64,000 bases of DNA. Origin: Rhizobium sp. Root708 (GTDB taxonomy: Bacteria; Pseudomonadota; Alphaproteobacteria; Rhizobiales; Rhizobiaceae). A model generated the notes under the pieces. That model made no database searches. It saw only the letters and a program-made list of their open reading frames with translations, and had not been told where the DNA came from. The stretch covers positions 24,550-88,549 of the forward strand of contig NZ_LMHV01000010.1 in the NCBI RefSeq assembly GCF_001429725.1, in the 5' to 3' direction. Each line of letters opens with the position of its first letter. Position 1 is the first letter of the stretch. Shown here piece by piece: positions 55,629 to 63,884 of this stretch. The translations under genes and the position numbers were made by a program.

Positions 55629-55696
55629 TTATGCAAATTATGCAAATTTGCAAGAGAAAGATAATTTGTTGCATTGGCGGTTTTTTTGCGTAATCT
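55629..55696 (+). promoter_or_regulatory. lacI / binding-protein intergenic operator and promoter
   Basis: The 9-base word TTATGCAAA is repeated in tandem (55629-55637, 55638-55646), and the second copy runs into the perfect palindrome TGCAAATTTGCA (55641-55652), 22 bases from the lacI start. A plus-strand promoter TTGCAT (55669-55674), N16, TAATCT (55691-55696) fits the gene at 55759. LacI autocontrol and repression of the divergent gene are likely. Confidence 0.55.
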
Positions 55697-55758
55697 ACCC
55701 CGCACCAAGCCCATCAATCCGTTGGAGGACGGCCGGGCGACGAAGAGGAGGATGAAAA

Positions 55759-57048
55759 ATGCAGGTCAATCGCCGTTCATTTCTGATGGGCTCGGCCGGT
55801 ATCGCCGCCGGGCTGACCTTTGGCGCCGGAAGCGCAGTTCCAGCCTTTGCGGAGGACGCCAGGCTGCGCGCCATGTGGTGGGGCTCGAACGATCGCGCCA
55901 AGCGCACACTTGATGTCGCGAAGCTTTATGAAAGCAAGAATGCCGGCGTTTCGATCGTCGGCGAGTCGCTGAGCGGCGACGGCTACTGGACCAAGCTCGC
56001 CACCCAGATGGCCGGCCGCGCCGTCGCGGACGTGTTCCAGCTGGAGCCAGGAACGATCTCGGACTATTCCAAGCGCGGCGCCTGCCTCGCGCTGGACGAA
56101 TTCGTACCCTCGACATTGAAGGTCGATTCCTTCGGCAAGGACATGCTGAAGCTGACGACGGTCGACAGCAAGCTCTACGGCATCGGTCTCGGCCTCAACT
56201 CCTTCGCGCTGTTCTTCGACCAGGCCGCCTTCGACAAAGCCGGCATCCCGGTTCCGACGGCCGATCTCACCTGGGAGGAATACGCCAAGCTCGCGGTCGA
56301 GCTGACGAAGGCCGGCGGCAAGGACAACTACTGGGGTGGTCCCTATGGCGCGCGCTACACCTACGTCTTCGATGCCTGGTTGCGGCAACGCGGCAAGAGC
56401 CTCTACAGCGATGGCAAGCTCGGCTTCAGCGTCGATGACGCGACAGCCTGGTACACCTTCTGGGAAGACCTGCGCAAGAAGGGCGGCACGGTCGCGGCCG
56501 ACGTCCAGACGCTCGACCAGAACACCATCGACACCAACGCGCTGGCGCTCGGCAAAGCGGCAATGGGCATGGCCTATTCCAACCAGCTCGTGGGCTATCA
56601 GCTGATCTCCAAGAACAAGCTCGCGATCACGCTGCTGCCGCGCGAAAAGAAGGGCGGTCCATCCGGCCATTACTACCGGCCGGCATTGATCTGGAGCGTC
56701 GGCGGTAACACCAAGAACGGCGAGGCTGCGGCGAAGTTCATCGACTTCTTCGTCAACGACGTCGAGGCCGGCAAGATCCTCGGCGTTGAGCGCGGCGTGC
56801 CGATGTCGCCTGTCGTGCGCGAAGCGATCCTCCCGCACCTCAATCCGACCGAGCAGGACACGGTGAAGTACATCAACCTGCTCAAGGATCAGGTCGGCGA
56901 GTATCCGGCTCCAGCCCCGCTCGGCTCGACGCAGTTCGACCAGCGTGTCTTCCGTCCGATTGCCGATGAACTCGCTTTTGAGCGGACGACGCCTGCGGAG
57001 GCCGCGGCTCGTCTGCTGGAAGAGGGCAAGGAAACCATCAAGGGCTAG
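55759..57048 (+). CDS. Extracellular sugar-binding protein, orphan (Tat-type signal)
   Basis: A 429-residue periplasmic binding protein of family 1, with a twin-arginine-like signal (NRRSFLMGSAGIAAG, cleavage near VPAFAED) and the mature start RLRAMWWGSNDRAKRTLDV. It is clearly paralogous to the protein encoded at 44940-46226. No permease or ATPase genes accompany it; it may share the importer encoded at 40896-44934 under a different regulator (LacI). GAGGAGG precedes the ATG at 55759. Confidence 0.92.
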   Translation: MQVNRRSFLMGSAGIAAGLTFGAGSAVPAFAEDARLRAMWWGSNDRAKRTLDVAKLYESKNAGVSIVGESLSGDGYWTKLATQMAGRAVADVFQLEPGTISDYSKRGACLALDEFVPSTLKVDSFGKDMLKLTTVDSKLYGIGLGLNSFALFFDQAAFDKAGIPVPTADLTWEEYAKLAVELTKAGGKDNYWGGPYGARYTYVFDAWLRQRGKSLYSDGKLGFSVDDATAWYTFWEDLRKKGGTVAADVQTLDQNTIDTNALALGKAAMGMAYSNQLVGYQLISKNKLAITLLPREKKGGPSGHYYRPALIWSVGGNTKNGEAAAKFIDFFVNDVEAGKILGVERGVPMSPVVREAILPHLNPTEQDTVKYINLLKDQVGEYPAPAPLGSTQFDQRVFRPIADELAFERTTPAEAAARLLEEGKETIKG

Positions 57049-57114
57049 TCGCCATCAGCCGACACCTTCGCGGTCACCCCTCTCGCGAAGGTTCGTCGCG
57101 AAAGTCTGGCGGTG

Positions 57115-57846
57115 TCATCCAACCGCCGCCAGCCTTTCCGTATCCGCCACGATCATCCCGACCCAGTTGCGTGCAATCGCTGCACCGGTGGCGTCGGCAT
57201 CGGCCGCATGGGCCTTCACGAGTGCATCGTACCGGCCGAGCCAGCTTGCATCCATTCGCTCGATCGTCGTCCGGAACTCGGACTTCCAGCCGTCGACGAT
57301 GTCGGAGCTCGCTTCGAAGTGAAACTGCGTCCCATAGGCCGCACGCCCAATCCGAAACGCCTGGTTCTGCGTTATCCCGCTGGCTGCAAGATGAGTGGCG
57401 GCCGGCGGCAGGGTGAAGGTGTCGCTGTGCCACTGGAAGGTGGTGAAGCGGTCGCCAAGCCCGGCAAGAAAGGGATCGCTCTTGCCGCTTGCCGATTTGC
57501 TCACATCCTGCCAGCCGAATTCCACGCCGTCGTCGAGGCGGTTTTCCGCTTCATAGGCGCGCGCCAGAATCTGCGCGCCGAGGCATATGCCGAGCACAGC
57601 CTTGTCGGCCTCGGCAAAATTGCGCATCAGCAGGGCCAGTGCCGGCAGATAGGGGTGTTGCTCGTCGTCGAGCGCATTCTGCTCGCCGCCGAGCACGATA
57701 AGTGCGTCGTGATTATCGCTGCCTGAAGGCAATTGGCCATCGATCCAGGGCCGGAAACGCTCTACCTCGGCATTTGCTTCAGCAAGGGCAATTCCGAGGG
57801 GACCAAGCGGGGTGCTCTTCATGTTCTCAATGACGGCGACGCGCAT
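57115..57846 (-). CDS. Class I glutamine amidotransferase-like protein
   Basis: A 243-residue stand-alone amidotransferase (GMP-synthase GATase type). The triad is complete: C88 in LGICLGAQIL, H176 and E178 in QFHFEAS. Stand-alone proteins of this type hydrolyse gamma-glutamyl compounds or glutamine, but the substrate here is unknown. The ATG at 57846 is chosen because AGGAG lies 6 bases upstream. It is divergent from the SelW-like gene. Confidence 0.9.
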   Translation of the reverse strand: MRVAVIENMKSTPLGPLGIALAEANAEVERFRPWIDGQLPSGSDNHDALIVLGGEQNALDDEQHPYLPALALLMRNFAEADKAVLGICLGAQILARAYEAENRLDDGVEFGWQDVSKSASGKSDPFLAGLGDRFTTFQWHSDTFTLPPAATHLAASGITQNQAFRIGRAAYGTQFHFEASSDIVDGWKSEFRTTIERMDASWLGRYDALVKAHAADADATGAAIARNWVGMIVADTERLAAVG

Positions 57847-57960
57847 CGGTTTCTCCTGCTTCCTTGCTCGTGACACGAACACCATGCGTCGATCGATTGC
57901 AATATGCCGCGCGCGGGATTATCGCAGTTCGCAACCGGAACAGGAGAACCGAGGGTAGCC

Positions 57961-58257
57961 ATGAGCGAAACGAAGCCCCGAGTGACAATTCTCTATTGCA
58001 CCCAATGCAACTGGTTGCTGCGCGCAGGCTGGATGGCGCAGGAACTGCTGCAGACCTTCTCCGATAGCCTCGGCGAAGTGGCGCTGATCCCCGGCACCGG
58101 CGGCAATTTCGAGATCCGTGTCGACGGCGATCTCATCTGGGAACGCAAGCGGGACGGCGGCTTCCCCGGCCCGAAGGAATTGAAGCAGCGGGTGCGCGAT
58201 ATCATCGACCCGGATCGGGATCTCGGCCATGTCGATCGCGCGTCGCTGGAAAGCTGA
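57961..58257 (+). CDS. SelT/SelW/SelH family selenoprotein-like protein
   Basis: A 98-residue thioredoxin-like-fold protein with a CxxC motif at C13-C16 (YCTQCNW) near the N-terminus, the place where eukaryotic selenoprotein W has Cys-x-x-Sec. The family block GTGGNFEIRVDGDLIWERKRDGGFPGPKELKQ is typical. Both motif positions are cysteine codons, so no selenocysteine is involved. Role unknown, probably redox. Confidence 0.92.
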   Translation: MSETKPRVTILYCTQCNWLLRAGWMAQELLQTFSDSLGEVALIPGTGGNFEIRVDGDLIWERKRDGGFPGPKELKQRVRDIIDPDRDLGHVDRASLES

Positions 58258-58260
58258 TCG

Positions 58261-58701
58261 TCAATCGTAAGGCGAATTGCACGTCTTGTAGATGCCTTCG
58301 TAGGTCACGAAGCGATCGGTTCTCGGGTTGTAGGTGCGGTACTGGTTGCGGCACCACTCCACATGGAAGCGTTTGGTTTCCGTCGGCGGAGGCAGAACCT
58401 TCGCCGCCGGCGGCGGCGCGTAGTAGAGCGGTGCTCGCCCTTGCGCGCCCGGCCGGTAATAGTAGGGCTGTTGCCCCGCGGCCGTTGGTGGCCTGTAGTT
58501 CGGCTGGATATAGGCCGGCCGGAAAGACTGGCGCTGCCCGAAGGTGAAGCAGCCGCGCGGATCGCACATCGTCGAATCCACCTTTATGATCCGATCGTCA
58601 GACATGACAGGCGCGAATCGCTCGCGCGGCATCGCGGAGACCTGCCCCGCGGATATCACCGACAGGACAATCACCAGGAAAGAAACGTGAAAAGCGGTCA
58701 T
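58261..58701 (-). CDS. BA14K-like secreted protein
   Basis: A 146-residue protein with a signal peptide (residues 1-23, cleavage near GQVSA), a Pro/Tyr/Gln-rich middle (PAYIQPNYRPPTAAGQQPYY) and a C-terminal motif WCRNQYRTYNPRTDRFVTYEGIYKTC. That motif resembles the BA14K domain (WC-xRYRSYDP-x-TGTY-GYDG) of alphaproteobacterial immunoreactive envelope proteins. The ATG at 58701 fits the signal peptide and has GAGGATC upstream. Function is not established. Confidence 0.78.
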   Translation of the reverse strand: MTAFHVSFLVIVLSVISAGQVSAMPRERFAPVMSDDRIIKVDSTMCDPRGCFTFGQRQSFRPAYIQPNYRPPTAAGQQPYYYRPGAQGRAPLYYAPPPAAKVLPPPTETKRFHVEWCRNQYRTYNPRTDRFVTYEGIYKTCNSPYD

Positions 58702-58835
58702 CGGGTCGATCCTCTTTTTTACGGTATCATATAGGACCGCGCCGAAAACGACCATATTCCCGGGGATCCGCTACGACCATTCTTCACTCGCCGGTCGATT
58801 TTTTGCGAGCTGTCGCGAAAACTTCAAAAAGGCTG

Positions 58836-58864
58836 TTGACACCGAGAGGCCACCCCCGTACATG
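58836..58864 (+). promoter_or_regulatory. Promoter of tRNA-Leu
   Basis: TTGACA (58836-58841), N17, TACATG (58859-58864). The expected start near 58871 is only a few bases before the tRNA 5' end at 58875. Confidence 0.7.
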
Positions 58865-58874
58865 GCTCTCCGTC

Positions 58875-58961
58875 GCCCAGATGGCGGAATTGGTAGACGC
58901 GCCAGCTTCAGGTGCTGGTACCCGAAAGGGTGTGGAGGTTCGAGTCCTCTTCTGGGCACCA
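58875..58961 (+). tRNA. tRNA-Leu (anticodon CAG)
   Basis: An 87-base class II tRNA. The acceptor GCCCAGA pairs with TCTGGGC; the D-arm is TGGCGGAATTGGTAGACGC; the anticodon arm is CCAGC-TTCAGGT-GCTGG with anticodon CAG; the long variable arm TACCCGAAAGGGT is followed by the T-arm GGAGGTTCGAGTCCTC. Discriminator A and CCA are encoded (58958-58961). Confidence 0.97.
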
Positions 58962-58968
58962 TTCCATT

Positions 58969-58997
58969 TTGAGAAACGTAGATTTCTCAATTATTTC
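58969..58997 (+). terminator. Probable terminator after tRNA-Leu
   Basis: TTGAGAAA (58969-58976) pairs perfectly with TTTCTCAA (58983-58990), followed by TTATTTC. The AT-rich stem and broken T-run make it a moderate candidate. Confidence 0.45.
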
Positions 58998-59275
58998 AAG
59001 ACGTAGATGATCCTATCAGTACGCTCTCCGGTCCACCGGAGGGTCCCCGACGGGACTTGTCTTGAGATACGCTGGGCCCGCGAAAGCCCGGAGTTGGCGG
59101 TATCTTCGGCCTATGCCAGCGGCAGTCCACAGCATCCAATATCAAGGTGATTTAAGCGTTCACGGGGAACACTCGCCGGGAGGATTTAGAGGCTTACCGA
59201 GATGTCGGCTGGGACCACTTCCGTCCCTACAAGTGGCCTTTAGACGGCGGCGGTTTCCAGCCGGTCCGCCTTGTC
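58998..59275. other. Intergenic stretch with hairpin and possible coding remnant
   Basis: No intact gene is recognised. CTCCGGT/ACCGGAG forms a compact inverted repeat (59026-59041). A plus-strand frame after an in-frame TAA near 59145 reads AFTGNTRREDLEAYRDVGW and continues past RPYKWP. It looks protein-like but has no start codon or clear family, so it may be a decayed remnant or chance. Confidence 0.3.
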
Positions 59276-59611
59276 CTACCGGACAGGCTGATAATGGCCC
59301 CGGCGAGGAACCTGCGTTCCGGTCGTCGATAGGCCGTCACGATCGCAGACGTAAACCAGCGTCGGCATCCCGCCCGATCGGAAGATATCGTCATAGCGGC
59401 GGCGAATGAGTCTTGTCTCGGTCCGGCAGCTGAATTGCTCTTCCTCGGTCTTGTCGGGCTGCGATTTGACGCCGGGCAGGTCCTTGTAGGGATAGGGCGG
59501 CTGAACCTGTACTTGCCCGGCGCGCTTCCAGTCCGTGGCGTCGCTTGTCGTCGCCGACAGAATGGTCATGCCGACCGCCACGCAAGCGATAGTGTTCCGA
59601 CCAAATCTCAT
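59276..59611 (-). CDS. Small secreted protein of unknown function
   Basis: A 111-residue protein I do not recognise. The N-terminus MRFGRNTIACVAVGMTIL is a signal peptide, with possible cleavage near SDATD (about residue 25). The mature part is polar with two cysteines (FSCRTETRLIRRRYDD and VYVCDRDG) that could form a disulfide. It lies just downstream of the Wzz-like gene on the same strand with a 56-base gap. Confidence 0.6.
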   Translation of the reverse strand: MRFGRNTIACVAVGMTILSATTSDATDWKRAGQVQVQPPYPYKDLPGVKSQPDKTEEEQFSCRTETRLIRRRYDDIFRSGGMPTLVYVCDRDGLSTTGTQVPRRGHYQPVR

Positions 59612-59667
59612 CGTCGCCTCGGACTGTCACATCTACCCATCGGATGTAGGCATCCGATGGGGAAGCA

Positions 59668-61293
59668 TCAAGCGTCGGCGCCCGTTCGGGCGCGCTGGCG
59701 CGGGCGCAGGTAGCTGCGGATGACCGGATGCGAAACGAGCGAAGCGACGATCGCAAAGCCCGCGCCCGCGAGGAAGCCTGCGAGCAGGCCGCCGATGACG
59801 CCCGCGATCAGCAGGACCTTCTTGCCGGGGCCATTCGCCTTCAGCGGAATTTCGGCCGGGGAGATGACGCGGAGATTGGTCTGCGAAAGATTTCGATCTT
59901 CGCTTGTCTGGCTCGACCGTTTCTGGACGATCTCATAGATATCGCGCGCTGCGGCCGCCTTACGCTGCAGCTCGTTCAGTTCGACTTGCTTGTCCGACGT
60001 GTTGACCTGCAGCGCCTTTTGAACGGTAAGCTCCTTGGAGATTGCGTCCTCGGCCTTCTTCGCCTGTTCGTATTCCGCACGGGCGCTGCTTGCCAGCCGC
60101 TGCAGCTCGCCGCGGATTTCGTCCGCGATGCTCTGCAGCGACGAGCGGGCTGCCTGCAATCGTGGATGGCGGCTGCCCATCTGGCTTTGGAGACTACCGA
60201 CGATCGCGGCTTGCGTCGAATATTGCTGGCGAAGGCTCGCAAGCGCGGTCGAGACCGCATTTGCCTGCTGGTTCTCGCTGACGACATCCTCGAAGCGAAG
60301 GCCGGCTGCGGCATCGGCTTTCGCCTTCGCCTGGATCGTCTTGTCCTGCGCGGTCACCAAAAGGTTATTGAGCGAGGCAAGCCGCTGATCGGAGATTAGT
60401 CCGTTCTGGGTCGCGGCCATGTCGTTGTCGGCGCGGTATGTCTCGACGGCCTGCTCGGCTTCCTGCACCTGCTTTCGAAGCTCGTTCAGGCGGGTATCGA
60501 GCGTCGCGGAGGTGTTTTCGTAGGCGCCGTTGTTGGCGGTGCTCTCTTCCTGCAGGAACGAGGCAATGACTTGGTTGGCGAGTTTGGCCGATTTCTCGGC
60601 TCCCTTGGTCGTCGCCGTCAGCGAAACGACATAGCTGCCGGCGGGGCGATCGATGACGAGCGCTTTCGCCAGCGTGCCGATCACCGCTGCGCCATCGGCC
60701 CGGCCGGCATTGAATTCCGGATCCGCGTCGAGATTCATCGCGTCGGCCACGTGACGCAGCACGTTCCCGGAGAGGAGGATTTGCATCTGGCTGTCGATGA
60801 TGCCGGAAACCATCTCCGGCGACGGGCCGGAAGATTGCGCGCTGGGATCGCCAAGCCCGGCTGGCCGGGGATCGAAAAACAGCTTGGTGTTGGCGGTGAA
60901 TTTTTCCGGGCTCATCGGCAGCACGACTGCGCCAAGCATCGCGCCCGCGACCGAGGCGGCAAGCACCACGAGACGCCGGCGCCAGATGGCATCGACGGCG
61001 CTGCGCAGATCGAGCAGCGGCTCTCCCGGAATGTACACGGGCGCCGGTTCCAGCGCTTCAATCCGCGCAGGCGCTTCCTCTACCGGGGCGATGACCTCGG
61101 CCTGTGGCTGCGGCGTTGGTTCGTCAGCGGGGCTGTCGGGAATGATCGAGGCGGGCGTGGGCTTCTTCGGCAGGAAGTCGGACGGGCGCAGCGCCGGGCT
61201 GCGTGCGGCGGCTCGCTCCGGCAGCGGCGGGGCTGTTTCATAGCTGCGCCACTGCGGCAGCCGGCTCGCCCTGTTCCTGTCAAACTGAGTCAT
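59668..61293 (-). CDS. Wzz/GumC-family polysaccharide chain-length or export protein
   Basis: A 541-residue inner-membrane polysaccharide co-polymerase. A cytosolic Pro/Ala-rich N-terminal segment (about 1-105) precedes the first membrane helix (LVVLAASVAGAMLGAVVL, about 109-126). A large periplasmic part follows with a Wzz domain and long coiled coils (about 240-460), and a second helix (VLLIAGVIGGLLAGFLAGAGFAIV, about 500-525) comes just before a short basic tail. The C-terminal tyrosine-kinase domain of ExoP/Wzc-type proteins is absent. It is divergent from a GH5 hydrolase/membrane-polymerase pair, suggesting a surface polysaccharide locus. Confidence 0.88.
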   Translation of the reverse strand: MTQFDRNRASRLPQWRSYETAPPLPERAAARSPALRPSDFLPKKPTPASIIPDSPADEPTPQPQAEVIAPVEEAPARIEALEPAPVYIPGEPLLDLRSAVDAIWRRRLVVLAASVAGAMLGAVVLPMSPEKFTANTKLFFDPRPAGLGDPSAQSSGPSPEMVSGIIDSQMQILLSGNVLRHVADAMNLDADPEFNAGRADGAAVIGTLAKALVIDRPAGSYVVSLTATTKGAEKSAKLANQVIASFLQEESTANNGAYENTSATLDTRLNELRKQVQEAEQAVETYRADNDMAATQNGLISDQRLASLNNLLVTAQDKTIQAKAKADAAAGLRFEDVVSENQQANAVSTALASLRQQYSTQAAIVGSLQSQMGSRHPRLQAARSSLQSIADEIRGELQRLASSARAEYEQAKKAEDAISKELTVQKALQVNTSDKQVELNELQRKAAAARDIYEIVQKRSSQTSEDRNLSQTNLRVISPAEIPLKANGPGKKVLLIAGVIGGLLAGFLAGAGFAIVASLVSHPVIRSYLRPRQRARTGADA

Positions 61294-61426
61294 ACGCGCG
61301 CTCGTTGTCCGCTCTTGGGGAGGCTCTGGCGGAGTTACAGAGACTTTAGAAATTCTTAGCTAACGGAGCGTTAAGATCGCGGTGCCAGAAAGCGCGAAGG
61401 CAATTCGTCAAGCAGGGAGCATGGCA

Positions 61427-62488
61427 ATGACATCTCTATCAGCCTGGCGGCGTCTTCTGGCCGCGAGCATGATCATCCTTGTCGCGCCGGCATCCATGGC
61501 GGCCGAAGCCGGCCCCTGCATGCGTGGCGTCAATCTGTCCGGCGCCGAGTTCGGAGAAGCCGGCGGCGAATATTTCAAGGCCTACGCCTACCCTTCTGAA
61601 GACACGATCGCATACTTCGAAAAGGCCGGCGCGAATACGGTGCGCCTTCCTTTCCAGTGGGAGCGATTGCAGCCGGAGCTCGGCAAGCCGCTCGACGAAG
61701 CAGAACTGACGCGCCTTAAGGACACGGTCGAGCTGCTGCGCAAGCACCACCAGAGGATCGTCCTCGATCCGCATAACTATGCCTCCTACAACAAGGTGAA
61801 GATCGGCAGCCGCGAGGTCAGCAATGCGGCATTCGCGGAATTCTGGGCCCGGCTCGCGGTCGAATTTTCCAATCAGGACGATGTCGTCTTCGGTCTGATG
61901 AACGAGCCGAACGACATCGACACCGATGTCTGGCTGAAGGCGGCGAACGCCGCTATCCGGACGATCCGGGCTACCGGCTCCCACAACCTCATCCTCGTTC
62001 CCGGCACCAGATGGACGGGCGCGCATTCCTGGATGGCCGATGGCCCGGGCGGCGCCAACGGAATCGTCATGCTCGGCGTGACCGATCCTCGCAACAACTA
62101 CGCCTACGAGGTGCACCAGTATTTCGACGATGATTCGTCCGGAACCCACGCCGAATGTACCGGCGGGCAGAAGGCGCTGGACGCGATCGACGGCATGACC
62201 AAGTGGGCAAAGGACAACGGCAAGAAACTGTTCCTCGGCGAATTCGGCGTCTCGCAGGACAAGGCCTGCGTCGCCGAACTCACCCGCGTTCTGCATGCGA
62301 TGCAGGCGGATGGAGGCACCTGGCTCGGCTGGACCTACTGGGTGGCCGGAGACTGGTGGCCGGAGAGCGAAACGCTGAACGTGCAGCCCCATGACGGCAA
62401 GGACCGGGCCCAGATGAAAGCGCTGAAAGCCGCCTTCAAGGCGACGAAGCCGGCTGCGGGCGCCTGTGCCCTCATGCCGGCGGATTGA
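61427..62488 (+). CDS. Glycoside hydrolase family 5 (cellulase/endoglucanase-like)
   Basis: A secreted 353-residue glycosidase. After a signal peptide (residues 1-25, cleavage near SMAAE) comes a GH5 TIM barrel. The general acid E160 lies in GLMNEPND, the nucleophile E272 in LFLGEFGVSQ, and typical strands are ANTVRLPFQWERLQ and VLDPHNYASY. The ATG at 61427 has AGGGAG about 8 bases upstream; in-frame starts at 61421 (ATG) and 61382 (GTG) are possible. Next to the Wzz-like and polymerase-like genes it probably trims or releases a beta-glucan-like exopolysaccharide. Confidence 0.9.
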   Translation: MTSLSAWRRLLAASMIILVAPASMAAEAGPCMRGVNLSGAEFGEAGGEYFKAYAYPSEDTIAYFEKAGANTVRLPFQWERLQPELGKPLDEAELTRLKDTVELLRKHHQRIVLDPHNYASYNKVKIGSREVSNAAFAEFWARLAVEFSNQDDVVFGLMNEPNDIDTDVWLKAANAAIRTIRATGSHNLILVPGTRWTGAHSWMADGPGGANGIVMLGVTDPRNNYAYEVHQYFDDDSSGTHAECTGGQKALDAIDGMTKWAKDNGKKLFLGEFGVSQDKACVAELTRVLHAMQADGGTWLGWTYWVAGDWWPESETLNVQPHDGKDRAQMKALKAAFKATKPAAGACALMPAD

Positions 62489-62493
62489 TCGCC

Positions 62494-63750
62494 ATGGAAA
62501 AGAGCATCGACCGCGAACCGATAGACTACGGCATCCTCGCCGTCAGCGTTCTCGGCGTCACCTACAATGCCATCCTGGCCTTCATCAATCACAACATCAT
62601 GCCGATGACGCCGAGCGTTGTCGTCCTGAGCGAAATTCTCATCCTCGCGTTCAGCTTCGCGTTCATCCTGAGAAAGGGAATCTTCGAGGCGGATCTCGTG
62701 CCGCTTGGCTATCTCGTCCTGACGATCGTGCTGACCGTCTATGTGATGGTCATCAACAAGGCCGGCTATATAGATCATCTGCGCAACGTCCTCATTATCT
62801 TTGCCTTCGTCGTCATGGGGCGCTGGGTGAACGAGCGAACGCTGAAGCTCGCCTTCAAGATCTGCTGCCTCTCCGTGTTGCTGGTGCTGATCTGCGAAAT
62901 CCTGTCGACCCAGGCCTACGTGGCTCTCTTCCATCCCGCCGAGTATTTCCAGAACACCCGCGGCGTGCCGCCGGCGACCTATAGCGACAGCGGCCTGTTC
63001 CGCGGTGCGCTCGGCTTTGAGGGGCGGTTTTCCTTCGGTCTCATCGATCACCGCTCGTCGTCGATCTTTCTCGAGCAGGTCTCGCTGGCGAATTTCTGCG
63101 GCGTCATCGTCATCTACCTCGTCAGTTTCGCCGATCGGCTCAGCCTTTTCGATCGCCTCATCTTCGTGTCGACGATCGTCCTCATCCTCGTCACAAACGA
63201 CACCCGGACCATGCTGATATTCAGCGTCGTCAGCGCTGTCGGCTATGTCGTCTACCCGTGGATCCCGAAGATCTGCGATTTTCTGATGATGCCGGTGATT
63301 GTCGTCATCGGTTTCGTCATCCATTCGTTCAAGCCGGATGCGCATGAGGATGATTTTGTCGGCCGTATCAGCGGAACCGTCAGAAATATCCTGGATATGG
63401 ATCTCGCAGCGACGCTCGGGCTGGAATTGGACAAGGCGACGACCTTTGTCGACAGCGGCTACGTTTACATCACCTACGGCGCCACGATCTTTGGGCTCAT
63501 TCTCTTCTGGCTGTTCGTTTCTTTCTATCCTGCAGGCCGGACGCCGAACCAGAAACGGCTCTGCCACGCATTGTCGATTTTCATGTTTCTCAACCTGATG
63601 ATCGGCTCGACGGCCATTTTTTCGATGAAGACTGCCGGCCTCGTCTGGCTGCTTGTCGGCTTCCTCAAGTTCAATGAGGGTTCGACGGCGGGGATTCGCG
63701 TTTCCGCGACGCAAGCGGGACGGACTTTCTCCCGATCTGCCGTAAGTTGA
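62494..63750 (+). CDS. Polytopic membrane protein, O-antigen ligase/Wzy polymerase-like
   Basis: A 418-residue membrane protein with about ten hydrophobic helices and a large periplasmic loop in the middle (about residues 145-200, VALFHPAEYFQNTRG to IDHRSSSIFLEQ). This is the general plan of Wzy polymerases and O-antigen ligases; sequence motifs are weak, so the assignment rests on topology and context. The ATG at 62494 lies 5 bases after the GH5 stop; a TTG at 62485 would overlap that stop by 4 bases. The two genes are almost certainly cotranscribed. Confidence 0.75.
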   Translation: MEKSIDREPIDYGILAVSVLGVTYNAILAFINHNIMPMTPSVVVLSEILILAFSFAFILRKGIFEADLVPLGYLVLTIVLTVYVMVINKAGYIDHLRNVLIIFAFVVMGRWVNERTLKLAFKICCLSVLLVLICEILSTQAYVALFHPAEYFQNTRGVPPATYSDSGLFRGALGFEGRFSFGLIDHRSSSIFLEQVSLANFCGVIVIYLVSFADRLSLFDRLIFVSTIVLILVTNDTRTMLIFSVVSAVGYVVYPWIPKICDFLMMPVIVVIGFVIHSFKPDAHEDDFVGRISGTVRNILDMDLAATLGLELDKATTFVDSGYVYITYGATIFGLILFWLFVSFYPAGRTPNQKRLCHALSIFMFLNLMIGSTAIFSMKTAGLVWLLVGFLKFNEGSTAGIRVSATQAGRTFSRSAVS

Positions 63751-63884
63751 TGGTGGGCAGCGCGGTGGAGCAACCGATGCTCGGCTGAATTTGCTATAGA
63801 TGCGCGAACGTCCCCGCTTGATAGGCTGCTTTGCTTTGATTTAAGCAGGCGTGATCGGCGCTGGCCGAAAGAGGAATGGAAAGC

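Noticed and set aside
57065..57091. CCTTCGCG/CGCGAAGG hairpin after the orphan binding protein as a terminator
   Set aside because: The inverted repeat is real, but no T-run follows on either strand, so I did not list it as a terminator.
63751..63884. Glycine or folate-type riboswitch before purU
   Set aside because: Only one short inverted repeat is visible; none of the conserved cores I know for these riboswitches is present.
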